Source: Hoylesella timonensis S9-PR14 (GTDB lineage Bacteria > Bacteroidota > Bacteroidia > Bacteroidales > Bacteroidaceae). Taken from it: a stretch of DNA of 64,000 nucleotides. The notes beneath the pieces are model-generated. The model saw only the letters and a list, made by a program, of their open reading frames with translations, was not told the DNA's origin and did not search any database. This document shows, in pieces, positions 37,517-46,620 of this stretch (the stretch's first letter is position 1; each line of letters opens with the position of its first letter). A program made the position numbers and the translations under genes. The stretch is from NCBI RefSeq assembly GCF_000762405.1, contig NZ_JRPQ01000278.1, positions 1 to 64,000 on the forward strand, given 5' to 3'.

Positions 37517-39370
37517 ATGGTGTCAAAAATCCTTTTTGGTAAGAAAATAAGCTGGTTACTCACAATTTTTGTGTTATGGGTGATTGTTTTTGTATTACAA
37601 AAGCCTTTCTTTCTACTATTTACAGGTGAAGGGTTATCAAGTTTGTATGCGGTTCTTTGGCACGGTTTACCCTTAGACTTATCTTTGGCGGGCTATATGA
37701 CAGCAGTTCCTGGACTTCTGTTATTGCTTGGTTCTTTGCCCTTTCATTGCGTTCATACACCGTTTGTCAAACGAGTTGTTTCAAGCAGCTATCAATGTTG
37801 GATGGTATTAGCAGCAGTCTTAGTTTCGCTGTCGTTTGTGGCTAATATTGCTTTGTATCCTTATTGGCAATTCCCATTAGATGCGACACCCCTGTTTTAT
37901 ATTGCTTCTTCTCCCAAAGATGCCATCGCCAGTGTGAGCTATTGGCAATTGCTACTCGGATTGGTAGCAGTCATAGGGATTTCTTTTCTTATATACTCCC
38001 TGTTCAAAACCATAGGTCGTCGTTTCTCCACAACCCTATGTCAGCCTGTTTCTACCTTGCCTTGGCTGTTTCTTCTCGTTTTCGTAGCAGCCTTGTTTCT
38101 ACCCATACGCGGCGGATGGTCAACGTCTACGATGAACACAGGTAAAGCTTATTTCTCGAATCATCAACGACTCAACCATGCCGCTGTTAATCCGTTATTC
38201 TCCTTTATGGAAAGTGTGACACATCAAGAAGATTTTTCTTCGATGTATCGCTTGATGGATGAGCAGCAAGCGCATCGATTGGTTTCGACGATGTTGTCCT
38301 CTAAAAGCGAGGCTGACTCAACAGTTTCCTCTTCTTTCCTAACCGTACAACGCCCCGATATCTATTTGATAGTGCTGGAAAGTTTCTCCGATACCTTGAT
38401 GAGTGTTGCCAACGTCACTCCCGGACTCAATCATTTGAAAAAAGAAGGCGTATATTTCTCCAACTTTTACGCTAACAGTTTTCGTACAGATCGTGGTTTG
38501 TTGTCCATCTTATACGGCTATCCAGCACCAGCAACTGTAAGCTTAATGAAGTATCCCAAGAAGACTGCCGCCCTTACATCCATGCCACAACTCTTGAAAC
38601 AGGCAGGTTGGGATTTGCAATATTATTATGGTGGCGATGCCGACTTTACCAATATGCGCTCGTTTCTCATCAATCAAGGCTTTTTGCAGATTGTTGAGGA
38701 TGTTGATTTCCCTGTGAGTCAACGTATCAGTAAATGGGGAGTACCAGACCATTTGTTGTTTCAAAGGGTGAAAAAAGACCTTCGGCAAACAAAGACTTCC
38801 ACACCTATTTTGCGTGTTATTCAAACCTCCAGTTCGCATGAACCTTTTGATGTGCCATTTTATAGACTTAATGACAAGGTGCTGAATGCCTTTGCTTATA
38901 CAGATAGCTGTGTGACTGATTTTCTTAAATGCTTAAGGTCATCTCCACAATGGAACCGTTCTTTGGTAATTCTCTTGCCCGATCACTTGGGTGCTTGGCC
39001 ATTAGACATTGATAATTTTTCTTTCGCGCGCTACCATATTCCTATGATATGGACTGGTGGGGCAGTGCGCCAGCCACAGAAGGTTGACACATTTGCATCG
39101 CAACAAGACTTGGCAGCCACTCTGTTAGGCTCCTTGGGCATAGCTCATGTGGCGTTGCCATTTAGTAAAGATATGTTTAATCCAGCAGCACCTCATTTTG
39201 CTTTCTTTATGATGAACGATGGGTTTGGACTCATGGATGCGCATCATGGGGTGACCTATGATTTTAAGCGACAACAAATCGTTCATGCTTTTGGAGACAA
39301 ACAGCAACAATATGTGCAGGCAGGCAAAGCCTATACGCAAACAATTTTTAACGACATAGCAACAAGATAA
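37517..39370 (+). CDS. LTA synthase-family sulfatase/phosphotransferase membrane protein
   Basis: A 617-residue membrane enzyme. Five N-terminal transmembrane segments span about residues 1-205, then a periplasmic sulfatase-fold domain. The metal/catalytic marks are LIVLESFSDT near 283-292 and NSFRTDRGLLSILYGYPAP near 319-337, where the Thr is the nucleophile as in LtaS, then LLPDHLGAW. Gram-negative members transfer phosphoglycerol or phosphoethanolamine to envelope glycans or lipids. A PAP2 phosphatase gene overlaps its stop (TAATG), which fits removal or recycling of a lipid phosphate by-product. Confidence 0.87.
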   Translation: MVSKILFGKKISWLLTIFVLWVIVFVLQKPFFLLFTGEGLSSLYAVLWHGLPLDLSLAGYMTAVPGLLLLLGSLPFHCVHTPFVKRVVSSSYQCWMVLAAVLVSLSFVANIALYPYWQFPLDATPLFYIASSPKDAIASVSYWQLLLGLVAVIGISFLIYSLFKTIGRRFSTTLCQPVSTLPWLFLLVFVAALFLPIRGGWSTSTMNTGKAYFSNHQRLNHAAVNPLFSFMESVTHQEDFSSMYRLMDEQQAHRLVSTMLSSKSEADSTVSSSFLTVQRPDIYLIVLESFSDTLMSVANVTPGLNHLKKEGVYFSNFYANSFRTDRGLLSILYGYPAPATVSLMKYPKKTAALTSMPQLLKQAGWDLQYYYGGDADFTNMRSFLINQGFLQIVEDVDFPVSQRISKWGVPDHLLFQRVKKDLRQTKTSTPILRVIQTSSSHEPFDVPFYRLNDKVLNAFAYTDSCVTDFLKCLRSSPQWNRSLVILLPDHLGAWPLDIDNFSFARYHIPMIWTGGAVRQPQKVDTFASQQDLAATLLGSLGIAHVALPFSKDMFNPAAPHFAFFMMNDGFGLMDAHHGVTYDFKRQQIVHAFGDKQQQYVQAGKAYTQTIFNDIATR

Positions 39371-40077
39371 TGACAGACAGCTTACTTTTACTCATTCATA
39401 CGTTGGTACACTGGGACACCTTGGCAACCATTTGGCTGAATGGAGGACATACAGACTATTGGGATAACTTTATGGAAATTTGCACTGGGCGGTTCGTATG
39501 GATTCCGTTTTACGCTTCTTTGGTGTACCTGATGTATAAAAAGTTTGGTTGGAAAGACGCTTCTGTATTCTTCATACTTGCTATTTTGCTGTTGGTTTTG
39601 AACGACCAAACCAGTTCTTCTGTTATTCGACAAGCTGTTTGCAGACTTCGTCCTGCTAACTTAGATAATCCTATCTCATCAGTGATACAGATAGTAGACG
39701 GATATCGAGGTGGAAAATATGGGTTCCCGTCGGCACATGCTGCCAACTCATGGGGGTTGGTGTTCCTGATGATTTACCTTTTCAGACAAAGAAGTTTGAG
39801 CGTGTTGATGATATTATGGGCTTTGCTACAATGCTATACTCGTTTGTATTTGGGCGTACACTATGTTGGCGACTTATTGGCAGGAGCCTTGTTAGGACTT
39901 CTCAATGCCACACTTGTTTGTTTTACGGTGTGGTGGTATGTACGCAATTTTGCTCAAAGGCATAGGGCGACATCCGTGTCTCAATACACCAAGTATATAC
40001 CTATCGCAGTATGCGTGTTCTCTGTCGTCATCATGCTGATTTTAGCATCGTTTTATGACCCCAGTATTGGGCTTTAA
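39370..40077 (+). CDS. PAP2-family membrane phosphatase
   Basis: A 235-residue membrane protein with about six helices. The acid-phosphatase signature is present in order: RQAVCRLRPAN (KxxxxxxRP form, about 93-103), GFPSAHAANSW (PSGH form with PSAH, about 117-127) and RLYLGVHYVGDLLAG (SRxxxxxHxxxD form, about 157-171). It should dephosphorylate undecaprenyl diphosphate, phosphatidic acid or a related lipid. The ATG overlaps the stop of the LtaS-type gene by one base, so the two are translationally coupled. Confidence 0.88.
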   Translation: MTDSLLLLIHTLVHWDTLATIWLNGGHTDYWDNFMEICTGRFVWIPFYASLVYLMYKKFGWKDASVFFILAILLLVLNDQTSSSVIRQAVCRLRPANLDNPISSVIQIVDGYRGGKYGFPSAHAANSWGLVFLMIYLFRQRSLSVLMILWALLQCYTRLYLGVHYVGDLLAGALLGLLNATLVCFTVWWYVRNFAQRHRATSVSQYTKYIPIAVCVFSVVIMLILASFYDPSIGL

Positions 40078-40107
40078 TCCCTCTTGTAAGGATAGCATCT
40101 GATGTGC

Positions 40108-41160
40108 TTAGCATCCCTCTCTTAGAAAATCCAAAGCTTCTTTGATTTCTTCAACCGTGGCTGTCTGGTCTGTCTTCACCTTTCCTATATTCTCAAGCAA
40201 AGTAAAGTTGATGGTGTCTCCTACATTTTTCTTGTCATGCTTCATCAGTTGGATAAGCGCATCATAGTCATGACAGGTGATAGGAAGTGTACCGTAGTTC
40301 TCGTGAATAAACTGGTTCAGCTGGTGCATCTTGTGGGTAGGAAACCCACTTTTAAGGGCACTCAAATACAATTCGCAAGTCAGTCCGTAGGCAACCGCAT
40401 AACCATGTAGTACGGGGGTATGTTTCAAAGACCAAGACTCGAAAGCATGTCCAAAGGTATGACCTAAGTTGAGTGCTTTGCGTAAACCTTTCTCATGAAG
40501 GTCTTGTCTCACAATGTCCTCTTTTATTTTCACCGAATCTTCCACCATCTGTTGTAAAAGCTGGTAGTCAATGGGGTGCTCCAAATTGAACGAAAGTAAT
40601 TGAGCAAACCTATTTTCATGGGCAAGTAATCCATGTTTCAGCATCTCTGCATAACCACTTCGCAGGTTCTCCAAATCCAGTGTCTGAAGAAAACAGGTGT
40701 TGAGAATCACAAAGTTTGCCTCGTTGAAAACACCAATTTCGTTTTTCAATCCATTAAAATTGAAACCGGTCTTACCGCCCACCGAAGCGTCTACCATTGC
40801 CAAAAGGGTAGTGGGGATGTTGATGAATGAGATGCCACGCTTAAAGGTAGAAGCGGCAAATCCACCAATGTCGGTGACCATTCCACCTCCCAAATTGATA
40901 AGACAAGAATGGCGAGTGGCATGGTTGTTTTGCAGTGCTGTCCAAATTTGTTCTACAGCGCCCAGGTCTTTGTGCGTATCGGTAGGGGCAATGGTAATGA
41001 GTTGTGCCTCCTTCAGTATTTCCAAATTTTGTATTCGCGTCCAACAATGTTCTCTTGTGGTGCTATCTGTGAGTACAAACAGATAGTCGGGTTGGCAGTC
41101 TGCAATAGCTTTGGTTAGGTCTGTTTGTAAATGATGAGAGATGATGATGTTTTGCTTCAT
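40108..41160 (-). CDS. aroB: 3-dehydroquinate synthase
   Basis: A 350-residue NAD- and metal-dependent enzyme, second step of the shikimate pathway. Motifs: INLGGGMVTDIGGFAASTFKRG near 95-116, PTTLLAMVDASVGGKTGFN near 121-139, and the metal-binding ALNLGHTFGHAFES near 240-253. Start MKQNIIISHHLQ is chosen; the upstream 22 codons are not family-like. It converges with the PAP2 gene. The shikimate product chorismate feeds MenF nearby, but the genes are not in one operon. Confidence 0.94.
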   Translation of the reverse strand: MKQNIIISHHLQTDLTKAIADCQPDYLFVLTDSTTREHCWTRIQNLEILKEAQLITIAPTDTHKDLGAVEQIWTALQNNHATRHSCLINLGGGMVTDIGGFAASTFKRGISFINIPTTLLAMVDASVGGKTGFNFNGLKNEIGVFNEANFVILNTCFLQTLDLENLRSGYAEMLKHGLLAHENRFAQLLSFNLEHPIDYQLLQQMVEDSVKIKEDIVRQDLHEKGLRKALNLGHTFGHAFESWSLKHTPVLHGYAVAYGLTCELYLSALKSGFPTHKMHQLNQFIHENYGTLPITCHDYDALIQLMKHDKKNVGDTINFTLLENIGKVKTDQTATVEEIKEALDFLREGC

Positions 41161-41897
41161 GCTATATTTGCTTGATATACGCTTGGTGTGTCTGCAAAAA
41201 TACGAAAAAATGTGGGCATCTCTCAATTCCTGTAAACATTTTCTCTGTTTTTTGTGATGCCATCTTTGGACTCTGTTTCTTATCCTCTTTTTTCCTTGTC
41301 TCTAAAAATATATCCCATTTCAGGAATGAAATAGATGAAAAAAAGTAATGATTTTTACAAAAGAAATAAATAAAAATCGTAAAATAAAATGACACTTTTT
41401 TGGTTCAAAAGTTTTGCACAAATAGAAAAAGTATTTGCCCTTCGTTCTGATTTCTTGATGTTTTGAGCATTACAAATAATGGGGAAAGTTAGGGTAAAAG
41501 TATAGTTTGAAGTGATTTTTTTGTTCAAAAACGAGTCTATTTGGGTAGAAACGTGCAAAATAATGACTGTTTTCACGAGATTAAGTCAATGGGTTAACCT
41601 GCCTATCTACATGACTTAACCGTGTAAGTGTAATGGAGTAAGCCGACAAACCCATGTAGATAAGCGCATTAGCGCATTTTCAAAATTCGGCTAAAATGCA
41701 GCCGAAGATGCGGAAGACGTAAAATATTGCAATTATAAAGAACCTTTTGTACGCTTTTTTACCATTTTTCCCATTGCAATTTGTCAAATATATTGATTCC
41801 TTGTAACAATTTTGCGTAATTTTTAGTAACTTTGCAAACAACGTAAATTGGCATGAAAGTGCTTTTTATGTAAGGCTTTTATCAACCATTGAGGACA
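41161..41897. other. Long divergent intergenic region with repeat copy
   Basis: Over 700 bases without a supported gene. It holds one AAGTCAATGGGTTAA repeat unit at about 41583-41597, an inverted repeat of 10 bp (TATCTACATG at 41604-41613, CATGTAGATA at 41653-41662), and a -7 box TAACTTTG at 41827-41834 that likely serves holB. A seven-codon frame (41853-41873) lies in the leader. Confidence 0.5.
41583..41662. repeat. Copy of the AAGTCAATGGGTT repeat with a 10-bp inverted repeat
   Basis: TTAAGTCAATGGGTTAA is followed by TATCTACATG and, 39 bases later, its complement. The same two words occur together before mfd, and the first forms the array at 53.2 kb. Confidence 0.6.
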
Positions 41898-43049
41898 GTG
41901 AAATTCAGCGAGGTGATTGGTCAGGAGGAGGCACAGGCTCGGCTTGTGCAGCTGGTACACGAAAATCGTGTACCACATGCGCTGATGCTCTGTGGTCCAC
42001 AAGGATGCGGCAAGTTGGCTTTGGCTTTGGCTTTTGCCTCTTATGTCTTAGGAGAGCGAGACGCAAACGGACAGTCTATCCTTGCCTCAGAAAGTGCCAT
42101 ACACAATGCCGAGGCGATGTTGCGTAACTGGCAACACCCCGATTTGCATTTTACGTATCCAGTGATTCGTCCCACAGGTACATCTTCCGATCACAAAATG
42201 ATTAGTGACGATTTTGGCAAAGAGTGGCGAACGTTGCTCAATGACACCGTCTATTTTAGCATTGACCAGTGGCTCGAGTGCATGAAGGCAACCACCCAAC
42301 AGGCTCAAATATTTGAGGCAGAGAGTGACAACCTGACGCAGAAGTTAAGTTTGAAGTCCAGTCAAGGAGGGTATAAAGTTTGCTTAATATGGCTACCTGA
42401 ACGAATGAATCAGGTTTGCGCCAACAAGTTGTTGAAATTGTTAGAAGAACCTCCCTCGCAAACTTTGTTCTTAATGGTATGCGAAGAGCCTGACCGACTG
42501 TTAGAAACCATTCTGAGTCGTGTGCAACGAATTGATATTCCACGCATCGACGACGTGGCTATTGAGCAAGCACTGATACAGCAACGAGGAATAGAAGCGA
42601 ATAATGCGCATTATATTGCTCGTATCGCAAACGGCAGTTGGCTTAGGGCATTGCAGACGTTGAGCGCAGACAACGAGAACAAGCAGTTCTTGGACACCTT
42701 TAAGCTGTTGATGCGCTTGGCTTACATGCGCAATATCAGGAGCTTGAAGAAGTGGACAGATAGCGTGGCAGGATTTGGACGTGAAAAGCAACGGCGCATG
42801 CTGACCTATTTCAGTAGGATGATTCGTGAAAGTTTTATGTATAACTTTCAGCAACCTGAACTCGTTTATATGACGCAGGAAGAAGAAGATTTTACTAAAA
42901 ACTTTGCTCGTTTTGTGAATGAAGCGAATGTGATTGAAATTGAAGAGCTATTGGCAACGGCACGTAGGGATATAGGACAAAATGCCAATGCTAAAATTGT
43001 TTTTTTTGATTTAGCCTTGCATTTAATAGTGCTATTGATGAGAAAATAA
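41898..43049 (+). CDS. holB: DNA polymerase III subunit delta'
   Basis: A 383-residue clamp-loader subunit. KFSEVIGQEEAQARL opens the AAA+ fold, the Walker A-like CGPQGCGKLALALAFA lies near 32-47, and the sensor region is NKLLKLLEEPPSQTLFL near 177-193. The C-terminal collar domain is helical. The start is GTG at 41898, which gives the usual MKFxxVIGQ N-terminus; TTG at 41889 is the alternative. It heads a short run with ricT and gldH. It acts with DnaX, encoded at 3.7-5.5 kb. Confidence 0.9.
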   Translation: MKFSEVIGQEEAQARLVQLVHENRVPHALMLCGPQGCGKLALALAFASYVLGERDANGQSILASESAIHNAEAMLRNWQHPDLHFTYPVIRPTGTSSDHKMISDDFGKEWRTLLNDTVYFSIDQWLECMKATTQQAQIFEAESDNLTQKLSLKSSQGGYKVCLIWLPERMNQVCANKLLKLLEEPPSQTLFLMVCEEPDRLLETILSRVQRIDIPRIDDVAIEQALIQQRGIEANNAHYIARIANGSWLRALQTLSADNENKQFLDTFKLLMRLAYMRNIRSLKKWTDSVAGFGREKQRRMLTYFSRMIRESFMYNFQQPELVYMTQEEEDFTKNFARFVNEANVIEIEELLATARRDIGQNANAKIVFFDLALHLIVLLMRK

Positions 43050-43130
43050 ACATATAATAGAGATGATGCGCTCTCCGATGTTATTAACGGTAGGGATAAG
43101 TGCCAGACATCTCATGACAAAAAAGAAACA

Positions 43131-44348
43131 ATGGATTACAAAAATATGAAATTCAAATTAGCCAACGGTTGTGACAGAGGACTCTGTCGTCGATCTTGTT
43201 GTCGTCAAGACAGACCGTTGAACACTTACGACTGGTTGGCTGATGTTCCAGGTAATAACCTAACGACAGATTTGGTAGAAGTACAATTCAAGAATACACG
43301 AAAGGGATATTACCATAATGTGAACGGACTGGACTTGAAAAAAGGCGATATCGTAGCAGTAGAAGCAAGTCCAGGGCATGACATAGGCGTGGTGACGTTG
43401 ACAGGAAGTTTGGTGAAACTCCAAATTAAGAAAGCCAACCTGAAGTCTCCAGATGAGATACGACGGATTTATCGAATAGCGAAGCCTGTGGACATGCAAA
43501 AGTATGAAGAGGCGAAGGCACGTGAAGATGATACGATGATACAAAGTAGGAAGATTGCCAAAGACTTGGGGCTACAGATGAAAATTGGAGATGTAGAATA
43601 CCAAGGCGATGGCAACAAAGCCATTTTCTATTATATTGCCGATGAACGTGTGGACTTTAGACAGCTCATTAAGGTGTTGGCGGATGCCTTTCATGTGCGT
43701 ATTGAGATGAAGCAGATAGGTGCCCGACAGGAGGCAGGACGTATCGGCGGAACAGGTCCATGCGGACGTGAGCTGTGCTGTGCCACGTGGATGAAGAACT
43801 TTGTATCGGTAAGCACGAATGCTGCCCGTATACAGGACATTTCCTTAAATCCACAAAAATTGGCTGGGATGTGTGCCAAACTGAAGTGCTGTCTCAACTA
43901 TGAAGCCGATAATTATGTGGAATCAAGCAGGAAAATCCCAAATAGAGAGATTATTCTGCAAACCGTTGATGGGGATTACTATTTCTTTAAGGCGGACATC
44001 TTGGCTGGGTTAGTCACCTATTCTACCGATAAAAACCTCGCTGCTAACTTAGAAACGATTACCACCCATCGTGCCAAGGAGATTATAGAGATGAACAAGC
44101 GGGGTGAAAAACCAGCACAGTTGCTTTCGGATGGTAGGCAAAAAGAGAAAGCACGTCCTGTCGATTTGTTGGCTGAAGCTGACATTAGTCGATTTGATCA
44201 AACAAAGAAACGGAAAAGAAGACGCCAACAAGGTTCTGAACAGGAGGCAACACGTGGGGCAAGTCAAAACAGAAATCGCCGAAAACCCATGGATAAAGAG
44301 GGTCGCCCAACAGAGAGAAGACGTTCGGAAGAGACGATGAATCAGTAG
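43131..44348 (+). CDS. ricT: RicT/YaaT-like PSP1-domain protein
   Basis: A 405-residue protein with a PSP1 C-terminal domain. Conserved cysteines are CDRGLCRRSCC near residues 14-24 and GPCGRELCC plus MCAKLKCCLNYE near 203-250; RicT/YaaT uses such cysteines for an iron-sulfur centre in the Ric complex. The last 70 residues are a basic, disordered Lys/Arg/Gln tail not seen in the Bacillus protein. Context holB-ricT-gldH is one I recall as common in Bacteroidota. Its role there is unclear; in Bacillus it affects RNA maturation and development. Confidence 0.88.
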   Translation: MDYKNMKFKLANGCDRGLCRRSCCRQDRPLNTYDWLADVPGNNLTTDLVEVQFKNTRKGYYHNVNGLDLKKGDIVAVEASPGHDIGVVTLTGSLVKLQIKKANLKSPDEIRRIYRIAKPVDMQKYEEAKAREDDTMIQSRKIAKDLGLQMKIGDVEYQGDGNKAIFYYIADERVDFRQLIKVLADAFHVRIEMKQIGARQEAGRIGGTGPCGRELCCATWMKNFVSVSTNAARIQDISLNPQKLAGMCAKLKCCLNYEADNYVESSRKIPNREIILQTVDGDYYFFKADILAGLVTYSTDKNLAANLETITTHRAKEIIEMNKRGEKPAQLLSDGRQKEKARPVDLLAEADISRFDQTKKRKRRRQQGSEQEATRGASQNRNRRKPMDKEGRPTERRRSEETMNQ

Positions 44349-44354
44349 TGGAGC

Positions 44355-44810
44355 ATGAAAAATGTAGGGATACTCGTTTGTTGCTGTTTGCTTCTTTTTG
44401 CTTGCAACGAAGGCAAGGTGTATGATCGATTTCAGCATACACCTCTTTCCGGGTGGGAGAAAAATGATACTTTGACCTTTGATGTGCCACCGATGCGCCA
44501 GTCGGGCAACTATCAAGCAAAGTTGGCCATGCGCATCAATAGTAGTTTTCCTTTCAAAAGTCTGACCCTGATAGTAGAGCAAACGGTGTTGCCCCATCGT
44601 AATAAATATGTAGACACTTTGGATTGTGAACTTATTGGCAACAACGGGATAGCACAGGGACGAGGTATTAGCTATTATCAATACGATTTTAATATTACTC
44701 AGTTAAAGTTGCATCAGGGTGATTCGCTCCACATCAAGGTAAGACACGATATGAAAAGGGAGATTCTACCAGGTATTAGCAATGTGGGTATCACCTTTAT
44801 AAGAAAGTAA
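44355..44810 (+). CDS. gldH: Gliding-motility lipoprotein GldH-like
   Basis: A 151-residue lipoprotein with the lipobox Cys at residue 17 (LLLFAC). The body matches GldH: a VYDRFQHTPLSGWEKNDTLTF opening and a beta-rich fold with LCxxx-free C-terminus VGITFIRK. gldH is kept in many non-gliding Bacteroidales, where its role is unknown. It starts 6 bases after ricT. No other gld genes are in the window, so gliding should not be inferred. Confidence 0.82.
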   Translation: MKNVGILVCCCLLLFACNEGKVYDRFQHTPLSGWEKNDTLTFDVPPMRQSGNYQAKLAMRINSSFPFKSLTLIVEQTVLPHRNKYVDTLDCELIGNNGIAQGRGISYYQYDFNITQLKLHQGDSLHIKVRHDMKREILPGISNVGITFIRK

Positions 44811-44949
44811 ATTTGTAGAGAGGGCTCAGTCCACGCTTGTCAAGATATGTTTTCTTTATTGTGTGGAAGAGGGAGAAAAGGATATTAAACTGCTCACTGA
44901 AGATATTTTTTTTGAGTCGGCAAATGTCCATTTTCCCTTTTTTTATTTG

Positions 44950-44957
44950 TATCTTTG
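44950..44957 (+). promoter_or_regulatory. -7 box of the GH109-type gene
   Basis: TATCTTTG, 44 bases before the start codon. The -33 region is T-rich without a TTTG. Confidence 0.5.
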
Positions 44958-45001
44958 TAACGCCAAAAAAACTATCTAAATTATTATTAACCCATAAAAA
45001 A

Positions 45002-46549
45002 ATGAAAAAGTTAAAGACATTATCTATGATGCTTACTGTAGCAGCATTTACGTTGCTGCCCAGTAAGGGAATGGCACAATTCAATTGGAAGTATAAAATC
45101 GAAGGTGGAAAGATTGTTACCGAAGTACCTCAGCGTGCAGCAGGACAACAGTCGGCTTTGTTATTAAAGACACCAAAACTGAAAACCGTACGCGTGGCTT
45201 TCGTTGGCTTGGGTATGCGTGGCCCCGGAGCTGTGGAGAGATGGACGCATATTCCTGGTATACAGGTCATGGCATTGTGCGATTATGAGAAGGAAAGGGC
45301 AGAAGACTGTCAAAAGTACTTGAGGAAAGCCTCGATGCCAGCTGCCGATATCTATAGTGGTGAAAAGGGATACGAGGAAATTTGCAAGCGCAAAGATATT
45401 GATTTAGTATATATTGCTACCGACTGGTTGCATCACTTCCCCGTGGCTAAGTGTGCCATGGAGAATGGGAAGCATGTGGCTATCGAGGTTCCTTCTGCGA
45501 TGAACATGCACGAAATATGGCAGCTTATTGACATGTCAGAAAAGACTCGGTTGCATTGCGTGATGCTCGAAAACTGCTGTTATGATTTCTTTGAGCTTAA
45601 TTCGTTGAACATGGCACAGAAAGGTTTGTTTGGTGAGGTGATCTATGCACAAGGAGCATACCGCCACGAGCTATCTCCTTTCTGGGATCACTATTGGAAA
45701 AAAGACCAAAACGATAAGTTAGGATGGCGATTGGACTATAATCAAAAATATCGTGGAGATGTTTATGCTACCCATGGACTTGGTCCAGTAGCACAAGTAA
45801 TGAACATCCACAGAGGCGATAGAATGAAGACTTTGGTAGCCATGGACACAAAGTCGTTCAATGGAAAGAAACATGTTGAGCAGATGAGTGGAAAGCCTTG
45901 TGAGAAATTTGCCAATGGAGACCAAACCACAACGCTTATTAGAACGGAGCAAGGGAAAGTCATCGAGATACATCACAACGTCATGACTCCTCAACCATAT
46001 AATAGAATGTATCAGCTCACAGGTACTGAAGGCTTTGCTAACAAATATCCTGTTGAGGGCTATGCACTATCTTCAAAGAACATGAAGCAAGGTGGCGTGT
46101 CTCCCTCTAACGATGATTTGTCGGGGCATGAGTACCTATCAAAGGAAGATATGAAGGCATTGGAAAAAGCTTACGCAAGTCCTTTGGTGACAAAATATGG
46201 CGATGAAGCGAAGGAAGTAGGCGGACATGGCGGTATGGATTTCATCATGGACTGTCGTTTGGTTTATTGTCTACAGAACGGATTGCCTATGGACATTGAT
46301 GTTTATGACTTGGCAGAATGGTGCTGTTTGGCTGAATTGGGAGCGATATCCATGGAGAATGGTTGTCTTCCAGTAGAGGTACCCGACTTTACAAGAGGTG
46401 GTTGGAATACGATAAAGGGTTATTCTCATGCTTTTGCCTCTCCTGAAGAAGAGGCGGCAAATGATGCCCAAGCAAAAGCTTTTACAGCAAAACTGAAGGA
46501 AAAAGGTAAACGTTACTGGGAGAAAATAGATAAGAAAAAGAAAAAGTAA
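45002..46549 (+). CDS. GH109-type glycosidase / Gfo-Idh-MocA family protein
   Basis: A 515-residue exported protein. The signal peptide ends after Ala25 (SKGMA). The Rossmann fold RVAFVGLGMRGPG is at 64-76, then EVPSAMNMHEIWQL (Gfo/Idh/MocA EKP-like turn) and GGHGGMDFIMDCRLVYCLQNG, DVYDLAEWCCLAELGAISMENG, EVPDFTRGGW. These last blocks fit GH109, NAD-dependent alpha-N-acetylgalactosaminidases that act by redox-assisted elimination. That predicts removal of terminal alpha-GalNAc from mucin or blood-group glycans in the periplasm. The start is the ATG after the promoter, not 55 codons upstream. A hydrolase role is likely; a plain sugar dehydrogenase is the alternative. Confidence 0.82.
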   Translation: MKKLKTLSMMLTVAAFTLLPSKGMAQFNWKYKIEGGKIVTEVPQRAAGQQSALLLKTPKLKTVRVAFVGLGMRGPGAVERWTHIPGIQVMALCDYEKERAEDCQKYLRKASMPAADIYSGEKGYEEICKRKDIDLVYIATDWLHHFPVAKCAMENGKHVAIEVPSAMNMHEIWQLIDMSEKTRLHCVMLENCCYDFFELNSLNMAQKGLFGEVIYAQGAYRHELSPFWDHYWKKDQNDKLGWRLDYNQKYRGDVYATHGLGPVAQVMNIHRGDRMKTLVAMDTKSFNGKKHVEQMSGKPCEKFANGDQTTTLIRTEQGKVIEIHHNVMTPQPYNRMYQLTGTEGFANKYPVEGYALSSKNMKQGGVSPSNDDLSGHEYLSKEDMKALEKAYASPLVTKYGDEAKEVGGHGGMDFIMDCRLVYCLQNGLPMDIDVYDLAEWCCLAELGAISMENGCLPVEVPDFTRGGWNTIKGYSHAFASPEEEAANDAQAKAFTAKLKEKGKRYWEKIDKKKKK

Positions 46550-46558
46550 CGTATCAAG

Positions 46559-46610
46559 AACGGGAGTTAAAAACAACGATAATTTGGGTTTGACTCCCGT
46601 TTTTCTTTTC
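46559..46610. terminator. Terminator between the GH109-type gene and rodA
   Basis: AACGGGAGT (46559-46567) pairs with ACTCCCGTT (46593-46601), 9 perfect pairs, followed by TTTTCTTTT on the plus strand. It ends the GH109 transcript and may also stop rodA from the other side. Confidence 0.75.
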
Positions 46611-46620
46611 TGTCGTATTG

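Noticed and set aside
41853-41873. Seven-codon ORF (MKVLFM) in the holB leader as a leader peptide
   Set aside because: Too short to judge and no attenuator-like hairpin follows it.
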